A stretch of 64,000 nucleotides of DNA from Prorocentrum cordatum. Taxonomy: Eukaryota > Sar > Dinophyceae > Prorocentrales > Prorocentraceae. The notes below the pieces were generated by a model, which worked only from the letters and a program-made list of their open reading frames with translations, did not search any database and had not been told where the DNA came from. The translations under genes were made by a program, and so were the position numbers. This document shows positions 29,419 through 39,154 of this stretch, one piece after another (the first letter of the stretch is position 1; every line of letters begins with the position of its first letter). The DNA lies in contig CAUYUJ010018553.1 in NCBI GenBank assembly GCA_963575745.1, positions 133,067-197,066 on the forward strand, in the 5' to 3' direction.

Positions 29419-30242
29419 CAGGCCTTACCTGTGGTGCGCGCCTTCGGGATCAGGTCGAGCTTGATGCTGCGCTTGCTCATCCAGTCGTGCATGCGTTTGG
29501 CCGTGTGCGAGCCTCCCAAGTCCATCCGCATCGTCTCAGGCTTGCGGCCCAACTGATCCAGAGCTTCTCCCATAGCTTCGTCTCCTTCAAGAACGTCTTC
29601 TTCGAGATTGGGTAGTCGACCGCGTAGCGTGTAAACTCGTCCATGATGGCCCGGATATTCCTCTCCCTCTTCTCCCACGTGATGTAGTACACGTCGGTGC
29701 AGACCACCTCGTTGAACCTCGTGGCCTTCGGCAGCACTGCGACACGAACTGCTCGGGGCCTGTGCCTGCCTAGGCAGATCTCGCACTGGAAGAACCTGGC
29801 GCACTGGATCCACTCCGCCGGGACACCCGCATGCGCTGCATTCGAAGGGTGGCCCAGGCTGACGCGTGCGCGCTCGACTTCTCGGATCGTCGATACGTTG
29901 AACCGCTTCATCAGCTCCTGCATCACGTCGGTGCGCTCGATGGCGCCGATCTCCTTGTAGACCTCCGCGTTGATGTCACTGATGTCGTCGGCCGTCCTCA
30001 GGTAGGCGATCAGGTTGGAGGAGGAGGAGGAGGAGGAGGAGGAGGAGGAGGAAGGGAGTAGGAGGAAGGGAGGAGGAGGGAGGAGGGAGGAGGGAGGAGG
30101 GAGGAGGGAGGAGGGAGGCGATCAGGTTGGCCATCCTCTTCGCCATCGGTTTCGGGTCGTTTTGAGCCTGCTGGGCGAGCTTGCCCCGCAGGATCACGCG
30201 GTTCTCCGTGCCCGCGCATGCCGGGTTCGCGTGGTGAATGAA
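29418..30242 (-). pseudogene. Copia-type integrase core, frameshifted
   Basis: From the insertion boundary at 30242: IHHANPACAGTENRVILRGK and AKRMANLIA, then (after the AGG tract) ERTDVMQELMKRFNVSTIRE, a zinc-knuckle-like CARFFQCEICLGRH, VCTDVYYITWE (first catalytic Asp), IMDEFTRYAVDYPISKKTF and, in another frame, MRMDLGGSHTAKRMHDWMSK (second Asp). The frame changes near 29563. Its role was to insert the element's cDNA. Confidence 0.7.
30015..30118 (+). repeat. AGG microsatellite within integrase, flanked by a 13-bp direct repeat
   Basis: GCGATCAGGTTGG occurs at 30007-30019 and again at about 30118-30130 on either side of an AGG/GGGA tract. One flank copy plus the tract is extra relative to the coding frame, so this looks like a local expansion with duplication. 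Confidence 0.85.
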
Positions 30243-30419
30243 TCCACCGCCAGAATATGTCCACATCCACCGCTTCGGAGTCGTGCCCTGGAATCTCGAG
30301 GATTAGTGGATATGGATATTTGCCCGACCGCGTGAGCGGGCAGATATCCATATCCGCCGCTCCCCGAGTCCTCGCAACACGACCCAGCAGCAGTGGATAT
30401 GGTCAAATTCTGGCGGCGC
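30243..30419. mobile_element. Foldback MITE in the copia element, 6-bp target duplication
   Basis: Imperfect inverted repeat over the full 177 bp: CCGCCAGAATATGTCCACAT at the left against ATATGGTCAAATTCTGGCGG at the right, and GGATATGGATATTTGCCCG against CGGGCAGATATCCATATCC at the centre. AATGAA flanks both sides (30237-30242, 30420-30425). Removing the element and one AATGAA copy makes the minus-strand coding frame continuous (NKEFIHHANPACAGTE). Confidence 0.88.
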
Positions 30420-31207
30420 AATGAACTCCTTGTTGGTCGACTACAGTCTCATGGGCTTCTGGTAGGAAGTGTCCTTGCCGCGGATCTTGCATTTCGCTCC
30501 CAACCTGCACTGGTCGAGTCTGCAGTGCTATCCGGGCAAGTTATTCCACATCTTCGTCCGCCAGTGTGGCCCTTGCCACGGGCCTTCCACATACGCGCGT
30601 CGGTTCCCGCTCTGCTGCTTCACTAACACCGTCATAATCATCTTGAGAAGCCTTCGCTCTTCTCGCCTGCTGGCATCGTTAATCTCCTTGGCTCGCTCCT
30701 CGGAGATATTCTCGCTCACGCGCTGCCAGGAGCACCAGTACTTGCACGGGGGAGCGAAGAAGATATCGTCGGGCATGGCGTTGTCGGTCTTGTTCAGGAA
30801 GTCGTGGATCACGGCAGGCATTGAGAAGCCCCAGCCGTCCTCGATCTTGAACTGGAGCACCTCGATTTGCGGGAACTCGAGCAGCTCCTGCGACAGGGCC
30901 CCGTGATCCACGAAGACCTCCCAGACCATCCGATTGCGCGGCTCGCGCAGCGTGTCCTTCACGTCGGACGCGCCAGGGCCGGGTCCGAGTGGGTGTCAGT
31001 ATCCATCAGGTGGCGCCCCGGGCCCACGACCTCCTCCATGGCCAGGGCCTCCTCGCTGCCGATGTCGTAGAATTCCGTCCTCCTCCTCCTCCTCCTCCTC
31101 CTCCTCCTTCTGTGTCTTCGTCCGTTGCGTCGCTGCCGCTGTCATCTCCGTCGGCGGGGGCCCCCTCGTTCATGGCATCGTCGGCGTCGCGGCCGGCTCC
31201 GCCCGAT
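30420..31207 (-). pseudogene. Copia polyprotein middle domain, function unknown
   Basis: The minus frame 30962-30528 reads MVWEVFVDHGALSQELLEFP, GWGFSMPAVIHDFL, DDIFFAPPCKYWCSWQRVSE, then a helical Arg/Lys stretch and GNRRAYVEGPWQGPHWRTKM. The APPCKYWS-like segment recalls the PPC loop of DNA cytosine methyltransferases, and I remember a similar domain between protease and integrase in other dinoflagellate copia elements. Upstream lies an acidic linker (DDAMNEGAPADGDDSGSDAT) and an AGG run at 31078-31108. Downstream the frame (KDTSYQKPMRL) meets a TAG just before the MITE. Frame breaks near 30980 and 30520. Confidence 0.5.
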
Positions 31208-31214
31208 AGGTCTA

Positions 31215-31390
31215 CAGTAGGGGCCCTGAAGAAGGAACCCTTTTGGTTGGGGAGGGGCTCCGCGTTCCTTAAGTGTTTCGCAGCTTGCCTCAGGTTTTCC
31301 TTATGTTTTCGATCGGAAATCGAAGTTTAATTTATGGAAAAAAGGGGCCTCGTTCCTTATTTAGGGTTCCTTAGGTCAACGCCTCGACTG
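31215..31390. mobile_element. TA-flanked MITE, copy 1
   Basis: 176-bp element starting CAGTAGGGGCCCTGAAGAAG and ending TAGGTCAACGCCTCGACTG, with terminal inverted repeats of about 10 bp and a weaker inner inverted repeat (GGAACCC...GGGTTCC). TA lies on both sides (31213-31214, 31391-31392). It interrupts the protease end of the copia element; removing it with one TA makes the minus frame continuous (GHFTIDLSGG). Same length as the copy at 32527. Confidence 0.9.
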
Positions 31391-31935
31391 TATGGTGAAA
31401 TGGCCCTTCTCGCCGCGCTCGGACTTCATCCAACCCTTGTCGGGGAGATCATTTATCATGAACGCTCGAGCCCGATAGCCCCGGATCAAGCCCCGCTTCT
31501 CCACGCAGGGTCGCGCGATCAGCAGAGACGCGCGCCGAACGGCCAGACCGTCGGTGTCACGGCTCGTTCAGCCTCCAGCGTCTTGCCGTCTCCGAATCGA
31601 AAGCGCCTGTCACTCCTGCCATGCTCGACCTCATGCAACGGCCGCTTCGAACGAAGTGCCTCCTCCCACTGCGCCCGCGCCTTGTCTCCCATGACGTGCC
31701 GCGCGGCACCTCCATCAGCGAGGCCCTTGCCCACGGTCAGCAGGATTTCCTCGGCCGAGTTGGCGTACTCCAGCGTCTCAACATCCTCCACCATGCGTGC
31801 CTCGTCCTCGGGCCCAGTGAAGCCACCGTTCCTGAAGCGCTTGAACGTCGGGCCAAGCTGCTGGGTAGAATCTGATGCAGTCGAGCCCGCTGGCGACGGT
31901 GGCGCGTCCTTGCCAAACGCTCCTTTCTGAGGCCG
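31391..31935 (-). pseudogene. Copia-type aspartic protease-like region
   Basis: Minus frame with SAEEILLTVGKGLADGGAAR and HVMGDKARAQWEEAL: the LADGGAA segment stands where retroviral-type proteases have D(S/T)GA, so the catalytic triplet is altered. It then passes through GDGKTLEAERAVTPTVWPFG and, after a frameshift near 31527, LLIARPCVEKRG and MINDLPDKGWMKSER to the MITE. It would cleave the Gag-Pol polyprotein. Confidence 0.65.
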
Positions 31936-32133
31936 GAAAGCTTCACGTCGTGGTGGGCCACATTTTTTGCCGCGTCTTTTACCTTTGCCGCGTCCTCTGC
32001 CTTTGCCAGTGCCTGCTCTCGTCGCTCGCGTGGGTCCTGCGCGGCCGTCGCGCTGGTAGTTGTTCTCGGGGGCGAGGGCGATGATCGGGTAGAATCCTCT
32101 GGCCTTCGCGATCTCCGCCTCACGTCTCTTCCT

Positions 32134-32360
32134 CAGAGCCCCGAATCATCAGGGGTAACTCGGGTCAGGGCTAACTCGGGTTCCTTTTTCGGGAATCCAA
32201 ACCCGAGTTACCCCGGGCCCGAGTTACCCCGGATAACTCGGGCGTCCAGAGCCCCGAATCATCAGGGGTAACTCGGGTCAGGGCTAACTCGGGTTCCTTT
32301 TTCGGGGATCCAAACCCGACCTACCCCGGACCCGAGTTACCCCGGATAACTCGGGCGCCC
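32134..32360. repeat. 113-bp hairpin unit, tandemly duplicated, within Gag
   Basis: Two copies (from 32134 and from 32247) of CAGAGCCCCGAATCATCAGG ... GGATAACTCGGGCG. Each contains paired GGGGTAACTCGGGT and ACCCGAGTTACCCC words and can fold into a hairpin. The copies differ at only a few bases. The insert separates two in-frame Gag segments, so it postdates the retroelement. Confidence 0.85.
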
Positions 32361-32526
32361 AACTTCGCGCCCACGAAGCCGAGGTAGGCCTCGTCGCACG
32401 CCGCCTGGGCCTCGTCGACCTCCTGCGGCAGTGCTCCTCCGGGGCGTCGGCCTCCCCCTCGTGGTCGTCGTGGTCGTGCTCCTCGTCGTCCTCGTGCACT
32501 TGCTCTCCCAGGTAAGAGTCTTCGTA

Positions 32527-32702
32527 CAGTCGGGGCCCTGAAGAAGGAACCCTTTTCGTTGGGGAGGGGCTCCGCGTTCCTTAATTGTTTCGCAGCTTGC
32601 CTTAGATTATCCTTAGGATTTCGATGCGAAATCGAAGTTTCACCTATGGAGAATAGGGGCCTCGTTCCTTATTCAGGGTTCCTTAGGTCAACGCCCCGAC
32701 TG
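32527..32702. mobile_element. TA-flanked MITE, copy 2
   Basis: 176-bp element starting CAGTCGGGGCCCTGAAGAAG and ending GTCAACGCCCCGACTG, with perfect 10-bp terminal inverted repeats (CAGTCGGGGC). TA lies at 32525-32526 and 32703-32704. Removing it with one TA restores the Gag frame (ERGLCYEDSYLGEQ). CAGT...ACTG ends with TA targets are typical of Tc1/mariner-type non-autonomous elements. Confidence 0.92.
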
Positions 32703-33698
32703 TAACACAGGCCTCGCTCCCACTCGTAGTCGTTCGGGTAGTTCACGTCGTCCTTCAAGCTCTGTCCGACCAGGATCTTCTCAATGCGTTTCACGTCGGG
32801 CTTGTCGGGCATAGCTTCGGCTCCACACGCGTCGAGCAGGGCCTTCTTCACCTTCGTCCAGCAGAGACCGTCCACGCACTGACTGCGAACCTGGGCGGCG
32901 CCCGATGGAGGGACAGCCGCTCGAGTGAGGAGGTGCCAGCCCGCCAGCATGTCGGGGATCTCCATCCCGACCTCCTTGAAGTTCCTCAGCTCTCTCGTGT
33001 GGCGAAGGCAGTACCGCTTTATCGTTCCCATGTCTTGGCGAGCGAACTTGCCGAAGAAGAGATCTGTACGGGCTGGTAGCTCGGTCTGGTTGTCGTACTT
33101 GTAGTACTTGCCCAGCACCTGGAACAATGGCCTGAAAGCCTCTTCCGTCTCTAGCAAGTCCAGGTGGATGTCCTCCGTAGCCTCCGCGGCCTCACCTTGC
33201 AGCGAGTTCATGACTAAGAATGCTCCCTCGCTGACCGCGGTGGTGCCGCGCTTCCTGCAGCACCGCTCGAAGACCTCCAGCTTGCGTCGAAAGACTCGAT
33301 AGCCGTCGGTCCTCAGCAGCTCGTAGCTCGGCGCCGTCTTGGACAAGCCAGCGTCCAAGCCTCGTCCTCCCCCGTCCCAGGTGGAGCTCTCCTGTCGGGT
33401 CCACCAGCCTTGCCAGCCATTCCAACATGTGTAGTTGGCCTCGTCTACATCCACGCTGCTCGGCGGGATGCGGCTGCCATCCGCCGGTCTCAGCGGGAAC
33501 GGCGGCGGCAGAGGCTGCCGGCGGGCCGGCTGGCGGCGGCTTGGCCAGGGGCGGCGCGCGAGGCGCGCCGTCTGGCATGGCGGCAAGGGGGGAACCAGAG
33601 AAAGTAGATCTCCGGCTCCGCTACCCATACGGGATGTGTTCGATAGAGCAGATGATCTTGACACTCGTACAAGGTCGTGAGATACGCAACCTTTTACT

Positions 33699-33835
33699 TG
33701 ACTCAGGGCCCCTGAACATCAAGTGGCAATTGTACCGACATGTGTGTAACAACTGTTTGCAACATATCATGCTTGCTGAAACTGCTGAGGTGTGTTAATA
33801 CACAAGAATACAGATTACAAGGGGTATTATTGACA
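33699..33835 (-). repeat. 5' LTR of the copia-type element
   Basis: Pairs with 25408-25558. On the minus strand it starts TGTCAATAATACC and ends CTGAGTCA, thus TG...CA. At 137 bp it is short for a copia LTR. The pair has diverged by roughly one position in five, so the insertion is old. Confidence 0.75.
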
Positions 33836-34147
33836 CTTGGGGTCTTCCTGGGCCCGAACGAAAAAGTCAGAGGGGTAAGCCGCGGTAAGCCCCCGGGGAA
33901 CCGCACCAAGCCCTGGAAGACTCGGCAAGTTGGGTCCCGTGCCCTCAGAGGCTCCTCAGGAGCGAGGACTGAGGCGTAGAGGGACTGGAGGACACGCCCG
34001 CTCCGCGCCCAGAGGCACGGCGGCGGACTGCACGGCAGCTGTTGCCTCGTGTGCGCATTGGGCCCAGCCGCTTGCTCTTCGTCGGCGCCAGCACACGCCC
34101 TGTGGGGCCACGAAACGCTGTACTGGGTGGGTGAAGCGCAGGGAGGA
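33836..34147. repeat. Flank with a solitary piece of the 46-48 kb satellite
   Basis: GGCCACGAAACGCTGTACTG and GGGTGGGTGAAGCGCAGGGA at about 34101-34142 are the reverse complement of the conserved part of the 111-bp satellite at 46630-47810, here as a single partial copy. The remainder has no gene. Confidence 0.65.
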
Positions 34148-34190
34148 GGGAGGAAGAAGAAGAGGAGGAGGAGGAGGAGGAGGAGGAGCT
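34148..34190 (+). repeat. AGG/AGA microsatellite
   Basis: Short GAAGAAGAGGAGG tract that starts exactly where the satellite piece ends. Confidence 0.9.
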
Positions 34191-34519
34191 GGCTCTCTCT
34201 GACTGTTCTCTTCTCATGTTCGCTCCACTCGGAGCAGCTCCCGCTGTCTCCGGATGGCGCTCCCGCCTCGGCTTTCGCCCCCTCCACCGGGTCGTGCCCC
34301 CAGGCCAGCGCTCCAGGTCGCGGCCTGCTCTTTGGCTGTCGCGTGCGTCTGGTCCCGCACCAGGTCGTCGGCGCCGCCGTTGCCTCGCCGGCGTCGTGGT
34401 CGTCGCGCCCCTCCCTTTCTTCGTCCCCCGCGTCGCAGCCCCTCCTTCCTGGTCCTCCTCATGATCGTGTTCGTGAGCATGGCCACGTTTTTGTCATGCA
34501 GCATGGCCGGTGTGCTCAA
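34191..34519. other. Unassigned C-rich sequence
   Basis: No convincing coding frame. The long frame to 35180 is created by the CAT microsatellite that follows. Confidence 0.4.
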
Positions 34520-35000
34520 CAATCATCCTCGCCCTCCCCATCACCAACATCATCAACAACATCAGCATCATCATCACCACCATCATCATCCTCATCATAA
34601 TCCTCCTCATCCTCATCAGCATCATCACCGTAATCACCATCACCATTATCATCACCACCATCACCATCACCGTCGTCACCATCATCGTCATCATCAGCAG
34701 CATCATCGTCGTCTCATCATCATCACCATCAGCAGCAGCATCATCATTCGCAACATTATTTTCAAAATCATCCTGGTCTTCATCAGCACCATCATCAGCA
34801 TCATCATCATCGTCGTCATCATCATGAGTACGTACACCATCAGCATCATCATCAGCAGCAGCATCATCATGCTCATACTCATCATCATCAGCATCACCAC
34901 CATCACCGTCGTCAGCATCAGCATCATTTCATCACCATCATCAGCATCATCAGTATCATCATCAGCAGCAGCATCATCATCAGCATACGTAATCGTATTA
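34520..35000 (+). repeat. Compound CAT/CAC/CAG microsatellite
   Basis: About 480 bp of CATCATCAC and CATCAGCAG words with a few breaks. Spurious poly-His, Ile/Ser and Met/Asp ORFs result in different frames. Confidence 0.95.
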
Positions 35001-35740
35001 TTACTAGTAATCATCCCTTACCCTCCATATGATTCCTCTTGCTCTTCCTATTCCCCTATCGCTCCTATCCTTTATGCTGCTGCTGCTGGTCCACCCCCTC
35101 CTGCTGCTCCTCCTGCTGCTGCTCCTCCTCCTCCTCCTCCTCCTCCTCCTCCTCCTCCTCCTATGCCATGTGTGGCGTGAGTGCTCCCTGCCTGTCCTGC
35201 TTCGCCGCTGCCTTCGCCCCTCCGACGCCCAGGGAGTCATGCAGACGAACCTCGAGAAGATCAAGGACCTCCGTGACGAGCTCTTGCCCCCCGAGGCTCC
35301 CCCGTCGCGCGCTCCCTGGACTAGGAGGCTTCGTCGAGGGATGTGTCCGCTCCATCCGCGGGGGAGGGGGGGAGGAGGAGGAGGAGGAGGAGGAGGAGGA
35401 GGAGGAGGAGGAGGAGGAGGAGGAGGAGGAGGAGGAGGAGGAGGAGGAGGAGGTGGAGGAGGAGGAGGAGGAGGAGGAGGGAGGAGGAGGAGGAGGAGGA
35501 GGAGGAGGCAGGCAGGCCGGCCGAGCGCCCGAGCGGCAGTGGGGCAGCGCCGGCAGTGGGCTGCGCGCGCCGAGCCGCGGGGAGGCGGCGGCGGTGCCGG
35601 CGGCATCCCTCCCGCATGCCCCCCCTCCCGCGTGGGCGCGCGGCGCGGCGGCCCCCCCGCCCTCCCCTCCCCCTCCTCCTCCTCCTCCTCCTCCTCCTCC
35701 TCCTCCTCCTTCTTCTTCTTCTTCTTCTTCTCATCCCTCA
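35001..35740 (+). repeat. CCT and AGG microsatellite cluster with a short unique island
   Basis: CTG/CCT runs (about 35070-35163), a unique island (about 35165-35365) and AGG runs (about 35372-35510), then a GC-rich stretch and CCT/TTC runs (35670-35735). In the unique island one plus frame reads VMQTNLEKIKDLRDELLPPE, which could be a protein relict that I cannot name. Confidence 0.75.
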
Positions 35741-37256
35741 TTCCTCCTCGTCCTCCATCCTTCTCCTCCCCCTCGCCCGCCCTCTCGTCCTCCTCGTCCC
35801 CCTCACGCCTCCTCGTCCTCCTCGTCTCCTCCCTCCTGCTCCTTCTCCTCCCCCGTTCCTCCTCACTGTTCGCCCTCTCCCACCGCTCGTCGTGTGCGGC
35901 CGAGCGGCGGGCAGCCAGGCGGGCCGCCGGTCGGGCAGCCAGCACCTCTCGGTGGCCGTGCATTTCACCCCCCCCCTCCTCCACTCCCTTGGGCGCCAGT
36001 CGTTGACGGCAGGTATTTTCGGATTCCCAGATCCCGATCTGCTTCCGAGCGCTTTCCTGTCTCGAAGAAATACGCATGAATTCGTTGCCGATTGCTCTTC
36101 TTTGGACGGGCCTGGTCCCAATCTGCTCTATCCGCCTTCCTACTTCATGCTCCGACTGGCGGGTGCTCGGTGCAAGGCAGTGAGGCCCGGTATTCCCCCG
36201 ATCGGGCACCGGCCTGGAGCCTGTCGCCTGCGCAGCATGCTTGTGCAGCGCATTCATCGGAGCGTGAATTACCTACCCCGCTTTCGCTTCCAGGCAAAAC
36301 CAAGTCATACCACGCGCCCCCTCGTCAAGCGGCCTGACCAGTACAGGCCGCAGTTTGGCATCGCTTGGTATCTCTTGGAAGCGAGGGTGGTCAAAAGCGA
36401 GGTAGGTTTGTTTTCCCCCTAATTCAGGAGCGACGGTCCGTGCGCGGAGGCCACAGCGGAGACGGAGACTGGTGCATGGGGGGGGGAATGGGATAGGGAA
36501 GAGGGTGGGGAGACGAGAAGGGAGGGTGCGCGGCGCGGAGGAGAGCGGAGGAAGAAGGGGTTGTGGGAAGGGGATGCGTAAAGGGAGGATTGGGGGGGCG
36601 GAGGGATTGGGAGGGAGAAGGGCTGGGGAAAGGTGGACTGAGGGAGGTGGCGGCAGGGAACGGGGAGAAGGATGGAGAATTAGGAGGAGGTCGAGGAATT
36701 CCACTGGCGGGGGTGCGAGAGGGAGGACGAGGTGCAGCTGCAGCAGAGCAGGGTACAGATAGCAGGAGCCAGCGGAGATTTCGAGTGTTGCCGCAGGTTC
36801 TGAAGTTCCTGGGATCCAGCAACCAGTGGGAGATGACGCTGGAGGAGGAGAACTTGCAGGCCAGCACACTGTGATTTCTCAGTGCTCGCGAGCTTGAGTC
36901 GCGCTGCTCGCATCCTTACCATGCATCTCTGACCTAACGCTTTCCGATACCTCAGGCGGCACGAACGATTCATGATGTCGAGTTTGCGGATTGCTCGCCC
37001 CAAAGAGAAAGAGGACGGCGGCGACGACGACGAAGAGGATCATAGGCCCCCAACGCACGCCCAGAGGCAAGAGTAAGTAGGAGGAGGGGGAAAGGAGATC
37101 TGCAAGGACTGTTCTCCGATGGTTCGAGTTCCGAAGGAGTCCGAGGGGCCGACACGAGCCTGCGAAGCCGAAGCTGCGACAAGTGGAGCCGCATTTTGTG
37201 GGCCCCCTGAGGTGATGGGGAGTGGGGGAGAGAGAAGGAGGGAGGACGCGATGCGG
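35741..37256. other. Unassigned sequence, C-rich then G-rich
   Basis: 35741-35980 is C-rich. 35990-36420 keeps one plus frame open to a TAA at 36420-36422 (YPPSYFMLRLAGARCKAVRP) without recognisable motif. 36470-36740 is GGGA-rich. 36800-37250 has weak open frames on both strands. I cannot support a gene. Confidence 0.4.
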
Positions 37257-38637
37257 TTCCCCCACGAATCTGCATGACATGAAACGCATGTGGTCGAAGT
37301 TGCTGCCAGGTGCCTCTCGGGGACTGCGAATCGATGGTGCGAAGCCTCACGGAATGACGGCCTCTCTGTATTGTCCGGGGGGCCGCTGAAATTGGCACTG
37401 CAGCTGAAGTGGGTGGGTCCCCTGCCGGAGTGGACAAGGCATTACCCCTGGCGTTGTTGCACGACTTGTAGCAGGCATTCCGCGCCAGATGCAGGAGAGA
37501 TGTTCACGCATCGTGGAGGAGCTTGCCACCAAGTCTCTCACGCTTTACCAGTGGTCGGAAACTTGGACTGATGTTGGAAGTGGTATGTGCGATGTCTGCA
37601 GCCTCACACTGCGACGATCACTTAAGATCACTTGCATAGAAACGCTGGCTTTCCGTACCGGGCACAACTGCATCGATTCCAATGCGTACCGATGTGGCAG
37701 GCCCTGAGGAAAGGGTAATCTGACACAGCGACAAAATCGCACGATGAAGCACGATCGGATGGAGGCGTCAGTATAAGGATGAGGAGCGCATCTTGAATTA
37801 GTGCGGGCCCTGCTTGTTGACTTGATCAACGTTTCTTGCCGCATCAGGCTCCTGGTGCTGGCTTATCGTAGTCGATCCCGCGGGAACGTAGTGGGCAAAG
37901 GGGTTGGCCATGAGACCGCGGAAGAGTTCCCCCACGAATTTGCATGACATGAAACGCATGTGGTCGAAGTTGCTGCCAGGTGCCGCTCGGGGACTGCAAA
38001 TCGATGGTGCAAAGCCTCACGGAATGACTGCCTCTCTGTATTGTCCGCGAGGGGGGCCGCTGAAATTGGCACTGCAGCTGAAGTGGGTGGGTCCCCTGTC
38101 GGAGTGGACAAGGCATTACCCCTGGCGTTGTTGCACGACTTGTGGCAGGCATTCCGCGCCAGATGCAGGAGAGATGTTCACGTCGCCCCTGAGTCTTGGA
38201 AGACGTTGCCGTTTGGCGGCATCGTGGAGGAGCTTGCCACCAAGTCTCCCACGCTTTACCAGTGGTCGGAAACTTGGACTGATGTTGGAAGTGGTATGTG
38301 CGATGTCTGCAGCCTCACACTGCGACGATCACTTAAGATCACTTGCGTAGAAACGCTGGCTTTCCGTACCGGGCACAACTGCATCGATACCAATGCGTAC
38401 CGATGTGGCAGGCCCTGAGGAAAGGGTCATCTGACATAGCGACAAAATGGCACGATGAAGCACGATCGGATGGAGGCGTCAGTATAAGGATGAGGAGCGC
38501 ATCTTGAACTAGTGCAGGCCATGCTTGTTGACTTGATCAACGTTTCTTGCTGCATCAGGCTCCTGGTTCTGGCTTATCGGGGTCGATCCCGCGGGAGCGT
38601 AGTGGGCAAAGGGGTTGGCCATGAGACTGCGGATGAG
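37257..38637 (+). repeat. Direct tandem duplication, ~670-bp unit
   Basis: Copy 1 (37257-37925) and copy 2 (37926-38637) begin TTCCCCCACGAAT(C/T)TGCATG and share nearly all positions, ending GTTGGCCATGAGAC(C/T)GCGGA. Copy 1 lacks about 37 bp (starting TCGCCCCTGAGTCTTGGAAG) present in copy 2 at 38184-38220. Copy 2 contains a plus frame (37960-38418: LPLALLHDLWQAFRARCRRD, TLYQWSETWTDVG) that the deletion breaks in copy 1, so copy 2 may be closer to the ancestral, possibly coding, state. No family recognised. Confidence 0.85.
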
Positions 38638-38812
38638 TTCATCCGCGTGATGGAGCACGCCACGGAGCCCGCAGCGATCTCGTGGAAGGAGAGTCGATTG
38701 GGCCTTGGTCTTTCCGACCACGACCCGCTTACCATGGACGCATACGACGGGCAGCCGAATGGCCCGAAGATGGTTTCACCAACATCAGAAATGTGCAGGC
38801 ACGTCGGACCAT
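38638..38812. other. Unassigned sequence
   Basis: Continues an open plus frame (VMEHATEPAAISWKESRLGL) from the end of the duplication. No recognised family. Confidence 0.35.
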
Positions 38813-38992
38813 TACTCCAGATGTCGTAATAAAAGGGAGGGGGTCTGGACCCTCCAAGACAAGCCATTTCAGACCCCCCCGGCGGGGAACCCTCCAAAAC
38901 ATCGTCCCCAGACCCCCCAGGCCCTCCAAGATAGCCTGGAAGAGACCCCCCCGAAAGGAGACCCCCCTCCCTTTATTACGAAATCTGGAGTA
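38813..38992. mobile_element. Foldback element with TA ends
   Basis: Ends read TACTCCAGATGTCGTAATAA and TTATTACGAAATCTGGAGTA. The inverted arms continue through GGGAGGGGGTCT. The interior is C-rich with repeated CCAAGACAAGCC and CCAAGATAGCC words. The outermost TA on both sides could be a 2-bp target duplication. Confidence 0.8.
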
Positions 38993-39154
38993 CCCAATCA
39001 CACCCGAAGAGACGGTACCGAAACATGCCTGGACCGCGGGCGCCAGCGAGCAGGCGCCGGCCGAGTCAACGGCGGGGCGCACCTTGATCGAGGTGAGGCC
39101 CGAGAGCGCAAGAAGGGCCCGCAGGGCGGAGCAGAAGGAGGTCGGTCAGAGCAT

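Larger units (their letters stand above)
31936..33578 (-). pseudogene. Copia-type Gag, interrupted
   Basis: Starts at the ATG at 33576-33578 (MPDGAPRAPPLAKPPPAGPP), shifts frame near 33500 to RIPPSSVDVDEANYTCWNGW, then WWTRQESSTWDG, the capsid-like core (YRVFRRKLEVFERCCRKRG; LVMNSLQGEAAEATEDI; LFQVLGKYYKYDNQTELPAR; YCLRHTRELRNFKEVGMEIP) and an acidic stretch. A MITE splits it at 32527-32702 and a hairpin duplication at 32134-32360. The last part (AEIAKARGFYPIIALAPENN, then GKGRGRGKGKRRGKKCGPP) corresponds to the basic, RNA-binding end. The WxGxxxxFxxxxxxxxxxY...LxGEAxE pattern is typical of Gag in dinoflagellate copia elements. Confidence 0.75.
25408..33835 (-). mobile_element. Decayed copia-type LTR retrotransposon, ~8.4 kb
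   Basis: Minus-oriented element bounded by diverged direct repeats (25408-25558 and 33699-33835). Domains in transcription order: Gag (33578 onward), protease-like, an intervening domain, integrase, degenerate reverse transcriptase, RNase H and a short C-terminal tail. This Gag-PR-IN-RT-RH order is copia-type. The element carries many frameshifts and stops, and has lost the reverse-transcriptase catalytic Asp pair. It has been hit by three MITEs (30243-30419, 31215-31390, 32527-32702), a 113-bp hairpin duplication and two AGG expansions. No target duplication was found outside the LTRs. All ORFs on the opposite strand here are shadows. Confidence 0.85.

Noticed and set aside
25720-29464. Plus-strand ORFs of 100-280 residues
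   Set aside because: Antisense shadows of the copia-type polyprotein, whose minus-strand motifs are recognisable.
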